DNA of 10,482 bases from Thermodesulfobacteriota bacterium (GTDB lineage: Bacteria > Desulfobacterota > Dissulfuribacteria > Dissulfuribacterales > UBA3076), in NCBI GenBank assembly GCA_003645605.1, contig QNAY01000013.1, positions 1 to 10,482 of the forward strand, read 5' to 3'. This document shows positions 6,204 to 10,482 of the stretch, in pieces. The notes under the pieces were generated by a model. That model searched no databases. It saw only the letters and a list, made by a program, of their open reading frames with translations, and was not told the DNA's origin. Position numbers and translations under genes: made by a program. Numbering within the stretch: position 1 is the stretch's first letter; every line of letters starts with the position of its first letter.

Positions 6204-8900
6204 CTAGCCTTCATCCTTTGTCTTTGAGATGAAGTTGCCAAAAAGCTTGAGCGCTGGTGGAAGCACTAAAAGAGAGGCAACCATCCCCATTAAGGACCCG
6301 AGCACCATGACCGCTCCTAAGCTTGCCAGACCGCGGTGGTGCGCGAAAAGCAGGCCCCCAAACCCTATCATAGTGGTGGCAAAGCTCAAGGTTACGGCTG
6401 TAGGCGTGCTTGTGAAAAACAACCCGCTGCTGCCTTGAAGCTCTTTCCAGCGTGCCAGGAGATGCACACCCCCGTCCACACCGATAGCAATAAGAATGGG
6501 AATAGCAAAAAAATTGGCTAAATTAAAGTCCAGGCCAATCATGCCCATTAATTCCAAAAGCCATAGCATACTCACCCCTAAAGGCAAAAGTGTGAGAAGT
6601 ACATAGCGAAGAGAGTATGAATGGAACCACAAGATAAGGCTCACCAGACACACAGTCAGCGCGGCCGCGAAAAGGAAGGTCCTGTGCATCAATCTGGCCG
6701 ACTCAAGCACCCCTACCGGAACGCCGCTCACTTTGGGGTCCACCCGCCGCAAGTCAGACACGAAATGCTCCAGCTTCTCAAAATCCCAGACATCTTCGCT
6801 GGGGCTGACTTTAATCTGATAGCTGCCGTCCTTGCCCACGTATATGTCTCGAATGGAGGCCGGAAGATCCTTTGGTGTCACCGATTTTGTATTAAGCCGG
6901 CGTTTCAATTGCTGAAGTGTGTTCACTATATTGCCGTACAATTGGGCCTGGAGCCCTGTCAGGCGCGAGACCTTTGCCGGGTCATGTTGAAGGATATCAA
7001 GGGAGGACTGTATTTGGGTAATACACTGGTCAATGCGGATCAATTCGGCGCCGGCGCCGGCAGCGAACAATTTTTCCTCTAAACTTTCCAGGACTGAGCC
7101 AAGATGAGCTAAGGCATTGATCAACGAATCCGGATCAGGACCTGTGGTTACGGAGTCAGATACTGGTATGTCGTCTAAGGCTATAGCGGACCTGGCATAC
7201 AGGGCCGACCTCTGCGCCTGTTCTTGCGGAATGAAATCCAGGATACTATCGACTTTGCTCACACTGGGCATGGCCTCAAGGCTTTTGGTCAACCGCTTTA
7301 CATCATCCAGGTTGTCCGCCGTAAGAATAGCATACCAGGTAGATTCGTCTGATGAGCGGATCAATTGCTCTTCATATTCCACCGATTCCAGACCCTTGGC
7401 CTGAAGCTCCAATAGATTGTAATTGAAGCGCGCCTTGAAAAGGCCAGGGAGCCCGGCAAGGCTCAGGGCTACAATAATCAATAGCACCCACCCCGGTCGC
7501 GCAGAGAGACGTTCAAGAAATGGCATGGCGGACACCCTGGGCGCAGATGAGGGAAAAAGGTTTTTCCTTCCAGCTATCAGCAACATAGCCGGAAGCACGG
7601 TCAATGTGGCCAACAGGCACAGAAGAACACCGGTACCCCCGATAAGCCCCAACTGTGCAAGACCTGTAAAATTGGACCCGAGCACAGAATAAAAGGCACA
7701 GACCGAGGTGATTGCGCCCAAGATGACACAGGGACCAGTTTTGAACATAGAGGTGAGGACCGCCTCTTCCACGCCGACTTGGCCCCTTTTAGCCTCTATG
7801 TACCTCATGACCATATGTACCCCGAAATCCACGCCTATGCCCACCAATACCAAAACAAAAACAATGGACAAGAGGTTCAACTCGCCTACGGTTACCGTAG
7901 CGAATCCGAAGGTCCAGGCCATGGCCATACCAAGGCAGATCAAAAGCAAGATGGGCCTGAGCCACCCGTGGAGGATAACCGTGAACAAAAGCCCTACAAG
8001 AATCACGGCGATAATAGACGCCCTGGTCATGTCCTTCTCAGTAGTCCGCATCTCGTCGGCCTGGAGTACAGGCCGTCCCGTGAGACCGGCTTCAAGGCCG
8101 GGAAAGTCGGCACCCGTGGTCTTTAACGCCTGGCGGACTACCTCTATGGGTTTGCCGATAACGTCCATAGTCCCGTAATCTTTCTTGGGCAAAACCCGCA
8201 TGACCAGGATCCTGCCGTCCTTAGTGAAAAAATACTCCCCCCCGATTTCAGCGAGATTGAATAGAGAAGATTCTGAAGGTTTGCCCACCAAGTCATTGTT
8301 TATGTTTGCAAGCAACCGCTCCAATGCTTCAAAAGCTTGGTGCAAAAGGGAAGCATCGAATGTGGGTATAGCCCTTTGATCCGAACCGAGTAATACACTT
8401 ATCTGAACCAGGAAGCCTGCCAGGCTGGGATTCTTGATCCAATTATTTAAGGCAGGGGCCAGGAAAACCACTGTTTCGGCAAGGGTTTTGGCCTCCTCCG
8501 GAGAAGCGAAAAGGAGTGCCCCATTCCCCAAATCACGAGGCAAAATGCGGTAGTAGATGGCCTGAATAAGGTCCGGATGCTGGAGCAATCGCTGGTTCAG
8601 GCTTTCAGCGAATTGCTCGGCCTTTTTCTTTCCTTCTTCAGTACCACCGGTCTTGATAACAACATAGATGTGTTCTTGATCGCCGAAGTTTTTTAGATTC
8701 TCCAAGTATCTTTTGTGGAAAGGCACTTCAGGGGAGACCAACTGGTCCTGGTTGCTATTAAGACGCAGAAAAAAAACCGCGGACAGGACCGAGATTAAGG
8801 CCAATGTCAGGCCAAACGCAATAATAGTGCCCGGATGCAGGGCTATCTGCCGCCAAAGCGCGCTTAACATGCCATCCAGAAGTTCTTTCTGCGAAATCAT
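6204..8900 (-). CDS. hpnN: HpnN, RND/MMPL-family hopanoid exporter
   Basis: Inner-membrane RND-superfamily transporter of the hopanoid-associated type, known to move hopanoids toward the outer membrane. The 898 residues show the duplicated RND layout. A transmembrane helix at about 25-45 is followed by a periplasmic domain (about 50-290) and a helix bundle at about 293-445. The second half has a helix at about 470-487, a periplasmic domain to about 740, and a bundle at about 742-885. Each bundle carries the proton-relay-like motif, GIGVDFGVH at 354-362 (D358) and AIGVDGGVH at 805-813 (D809). The second periplasmic domain has a long, probably coiled helical stretch at about 590-670. Start ATG 8900 overlaps the stop of the aminotransferase gene (ATGA) and has no strong ribosome site, which suggests translational coupling. 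The TAG stop is one base before the start of the solute-binding protein. Confidence 0.95.
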   Translation of the reverse strand: MISQKELLDGMLSALWRQIALHPGTIIAFGLTLALISVLSAVFFLRLNSNQDQLVSPEVPFHKRYLENLKNFGDQEHIYVVIKTGGTEEGKKKAEQFAESLNQRLLQHPDLIQAIYYRILPRDLGNGALLFASPEEAKTLAETVVFLAPALNNWIKNPSLAGFLVQISVLLGSDQRAIPTFDASLLHQAFEALERLLANINNDLVGKPSESSLFNLAEIGGEYFFTKDGRILVMRVLPKKDYGTMDVIGKPIEVVRQALKTTGADFPGLEAGLTGRPVLQADEMRTTEKDMTRASIIAVILVGLLFTVILHGWLRPILLLICLGMAMAWTFGFATVTVGELNLLSIVFVLVLVGIGVDFGVHMVMRYIEAKRGQVGVEEAVLTSMFKTGPCVILGAITSVCAFYSVLGSNFTGLAQLGLIGGTGVLLCLLATLTVLPAMLLIAGRKNLFPSSAPRVSAMPFLERLSARPGWVLLIIVALSLAGLPGLFKARFNYNLLELQAKGLESVEYEEQLIRSSDESTWYAILTADNLDDVKRLTKSLEAMPSVSKVDSILDFIPQEQAQRSALYARSAIALDDIPVSDSVTTGPDPDSLINALAHLGSVLESLEEKLFAAGAGAELIRIDQCITQIQSSLDILQHDPAKVSRLTGLQAQLYGNIVNTLQQLKRRLNTKSVTPKDLPASIRDIYVGKDGSYQIKVSPSEDVWDFEKLEHFVSDLRRVDPKVSGVPVGVLESARLMHRTFLFAAALTVCLVSLILWFHSYSLRYVLLTLLPLGVSMLWLLELMGMIGLDFNLANFFAIPILIAIGVDGGVHLLARWKELQGSSGLFFTSTPTAVTLSFATTMIGFGGLLFAHHRGLASLGAVMVLGSLMGMVASLLVLPPALKLFGNFISKTKDEG
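6208..6211 (-). promoter_or_regulatory. Ribosome binding site deciding the solute-binding protein start
   Basis: AAGG on the - strand, five bases (CTAGG) before ATG 6202. It lies in the last codons of hpnN, whose TAG stop (6206-6204) falls between this site and the start codon. This supports the start at 6202 and coupling of the two genes. Confidence 0.6.
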
Positions 8901-10273
8901 GCGGATTTGGCAGTACGAACGCCAAGTTTCGTGACCGTTGTCCAGGCGGAACCGGGAAAAGTGTGCGCTTCCTTCAGGACCTGGTCCATTGCTTCAAGAA
9001 AATAGTCTGCATCGCTCTCATCGATAATGAGGGGAGGCAGAATCTTAACAGTATCTAATCCGTGTCCCGCCACCTGGGTCAGGACATGATGTTTGGCCAG
9101 GAGAGGCATGGTGATTATTTGACAAAAGAGGTCCTCGTTCATTTTGTGCAAGAGCTTCCAACCGGCTTTCAGCGTATATGACCTGGGTTCGCCGAACTGT
9201 ATTCCGATCATAAGGCCTTTCCCCCGGACATCGCGAATCAGCTCATAGCCGCCCGCCAACTCTTCAAGGCCTGTCTTAATGTAGTCACCCATCCTGGCCG
9301 ATCGCTCGGCCAAATTCTCCTGTTCAAGCACGTGAAGAGTGGCAAGACCTGCGGCCATAGCAAAGTCATTCTGGCCAAAAGTGTTGGAATGAGCAAAACA
9401 TCGATCCATGCTGTCGAACACTTTGGAATGAATTCCCCGTTTGCTGATAATTGCGCCTACCGGGATATACCCTCCGGAAAGTGCCTTGGACAGGACAAGG
9501 ATATCCGGGACAACGTCCCAGTGATTCACCGCAAACATCCTGCCTGTGCGACCAAATCCGGTCTGGACTTCGTCCGCAATGAGAATCGTACCATATTCGT
9601 CACACAGGCGGCGGGCCCTTGGTAGATAGTCGTCATCAGGAATGAATACACCCTTTCCCTGGATCGGTTCCACAATGAATGCGGCCACATCCCCCCCGGA
9701 AAGGGCGGCTTCAAGTGCCTCCGGATCATTAAATGGAACAGGAATACAGTCAGGCAGTAACGGTTCGTTGCGGCCGCGAAACTCCTCGTTGCCGTTCACA
9801 GACAGTGCCCCCAAGGTCAGACCGTGGAAGGCGTGGTTGCAATAAACCAACTTGCTCCTTCCCGTGGCTTGCCTGGCGAATTTCAGGGCGGCCTCCACTC
9901 CTTCAGCTCCTGAATTGGTAAAAAAAACCGCTTCCAGATCACCTGGCGCCAGGGAAGCTAACGCTTCGGCCAGGAGGCCGGAAATGGTTCCCACATCCAT
10001 CTGGACCATGCCGGCCGGATCGCTGTCTAACATATCATGGAGGACCCGGGCCACCAAAGGATGGTTGCGGCCGATATTAAACACACCGAAACCAGCCAAA
10101 AAATCAAGCACTTCCGCGCCCTTTTCGTCTTTAATCCATGCCCCTTTGGCTGTAGTATAATTTCGGTCAAATCCGATAACCTGTAACACACGCACAAACT
10201 GGGGATTAATATAGCGACGGTGCAAATCGTAGGTATCGCCAAGTCGGCTTTTCACGAGGGATATAATGTCCAT
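8897..10273 (-). CDS. hpnO: HpnO-type class III aminotransferase (aminobacteriohopanetriol formation)
   Basis: PLP-dependent class III (acetylornithine/ornithine-type) aminotransferase, 458 residues. Key features are NSGAEGVEAALKFAR (120-134, cofactor phosphate), HAFHG (147-151, ring stacking), VEPIQGKG (201-208), ADEVQTGFGRTG with D234 contacting the pyridine nitrogen, the Schiff-base Lys K263 in LSKALSGG, and SNTFG with T298. In Rhodopseudomonas, hpnO is needed for aminobacteriohopanetriol. I assign this role from its place directly upstream of, and 4 bp overlapping, hpnN; by sequence alone an amino-acid or diamine aminotransferase would be possible. Start ATG 10273 is the only in-frame start before an upstream TAG and has AAGGA ten bases upstream. 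First gene of the four-gene unit. C35 amino-hopanoids are the likely product, tying the enzyme to HpnH and HpnG. Confidence 0.85.
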   Translation of the reverse strand: MDIISLVKSRLGDTYDLHRRYINPQFVRVLQVIGFDRNYTTAKGAWIKDEKGAEVLDFLAGFGVFNIGRNHPLVARVLHDMLDSDPAGMVQMDVGTISGLLAEALASLAPGDLEAVFFTNSGAEGVEAALKFARQATGRSKLVYCNHAFHGLTLGALSVNGNEEFRGRNEPLLPDCIPVPFNDPEALEAALSGGDVAAFIVEPIQGKGVFIPDDDYLPRARRLCDEYGTILIADEVQTGFGRTGRMFAVNHWDVVPDILVLSKALSGGYIPVGAIISKRGIHSKVFDSMDRCFAHSNTFGQNDFAMAAGLATLHVLEQENLAERSARMGDYIKTGLEELAGGYELIRDVRGKGLMIGIQFGEPRSYTLKAGWKLLHKMNEDLFCQIITMPLLAKHHVLTQVAGHGLDTVKILPPLIIDESDADYFLEAMDQVLKEAHTFPGSAWTTVTKLGVRTAKSA

Positions 10274-10340
10274 GATTAACGCATCCTTATACTATTCTGG
10301 ATGGCTATATTGAAAAACGGCATCCTTCATTCACCAGTTT

Positions 10341-10361
10341 ACACTTTTTTCGAAAAAGTGT
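10341..10361. promoter_or_regulatory. Perfect 9-bp inverted repeat upstream of the hpnO-hpnN unit
   Basis: ACACTTTTT, a three-base spacer (TCG), then AAAAAGTGT: perfect 9-bp arms, AT-rich, 68 to 88 bp upstream of the hpnO start. It could be an operator for a dimeric regulator or a weak hairpin. TTGATA on the - strand at 10371-10366 could be a -35 element, but I find no convincing -10 at the right spacing, so no promoter is called. The rest of 10274-10340 shows nothing recognisable beyond the hpnO ribosome site. Confidence 0.45.
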
Positions 10362-10375
10362 GTATTATCAAATTG

Positions 10376-10482
10376 GTAACCGTTCACGCTAATGTGTCAT
10401 GATTCGCGCTGCCATGTCATTTCGACCAAAGGGAGAAATCTTTACCATCCAGAACTCAGATCTTTCCAGTTTGGGTTCATCC
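10376..10482 (+). mobile_element. Second IS66-type end, element runs out of window
   Basis: GTAACCGTTCAC at 10376-10387 is identical to the left terminal repeat of the miniature element at 1619; with the two preceding bases the match is 14 bp (1617-1630 and 10374-10387). Beyond it the sequences differ. No gene is visible to the window end. The stretch at 10415-10441 (TGTCATTTCGACC... GGGAGAAATCT) looks like a kind of dispersed intergenic repeat I recall from environmental genomes, but I cannot check this. It may be the left end of another MITE or IS, or an isolated end. Confidence 0.45.

Noticed and set aside
6203..6241. Longer start (ATG 6241) for the solute-binding protein
   Set aside because: It would put a polar 13-residue tail before a good signal peptide and overlap hpnN by 38 bp; ATG 6202 has a well-spaced AAGG.
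7708..8178. Open frame of 156 codons on the + strand inside hpnN
   Set aside because: Fully antisense to the RND transporter, which has strong family motifs; composition is that of a shadow frame with no recognisable domain.
10282..10314. Sigma-70-like promoter on the - strand (TATAAG at 10291-10286)
   Set aside because: The -35 at correct spacing matches only 3 of 6 bases, and the box overlaps the hpnO ribosome site, so transcription would begin almost at the start codon.
1..10482. CRISPR arrays, tRNA or rRNA genes
   Set aside because: No regularly spaced repeats, and no tRNA or rRNA signature seen on either strand by reading.

Overview
This window is a hopanoid (bacterial sterol-like triterpenoid) biosynthesis and export locus. 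It most likely comes from a Gram-negative, Deltaproteobacteria-like (Desulfobacterota) bacterium. I infer this from the gene set, from DUF116 lying next to hpnH, and from a lipoprotein and an RND exporter that imply an outer membrane. No rRNA or other phylogenetic marker is present, so the taxonomic call is soft.

Layout. On the + strand, a DUF116 gene cut by the left edge (3-551) is followed by hpnH, a radical-SAM adenosylhopane synthase (598-1605). Next is a 147-bp non-coding palindromic element (1619-1765) with IS66-type ends and a perfect 8-bp target duplication. On the - strand, hpnG (1762-2535), a nucleoside-phosphorylase-like adenosylhopane-cleaving enzyme, takes its stop codon from the end of that element. 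shc, squalene-hopene cyclase (2577-4595, +), is divergent from hpnG. Then comes a tight four-gene - strand unit read from right to left: a class III aminotransferase of hpnO type (10273-8897), the RND transporter hpnN (8900-6204), a secreted PhnD-like solute-binding protein (6202-5384) and a small lipoprotein (5387-4617). Two junctions are ATGA overlaps and one is a 1-nt gap. The last 209 bp hold the upstream region of this unit, with a 21-bp perfect inverted repeat, followed by a second IS66-like end that runs out of the window.

How the genes fit together. Shc cyclises squalene to hopene. HpnH adds a 5'-deoxyadenosyl group to give adenosylhopane. HpnG removes adenine to give the ribosyl/bacteriohopanetetrol precursor. 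The HpnO-type aminotransferase makes the amino-terminated side chain. HpnN moves hopanoids toward the outer membrane. Squalene synthesis genes (hpnCDE) are not in the window.

The two least understood genes, the solute-binding protein and the lipoprotein, are translationally coupled behind hpnN. They are candidate periplasmic and outer-membrane partners of the exporter, and this is the best lead for an undescribed system here. The IS66-type miniature element that reshaped the 3' end of hpnG is the clearest structural surprise.
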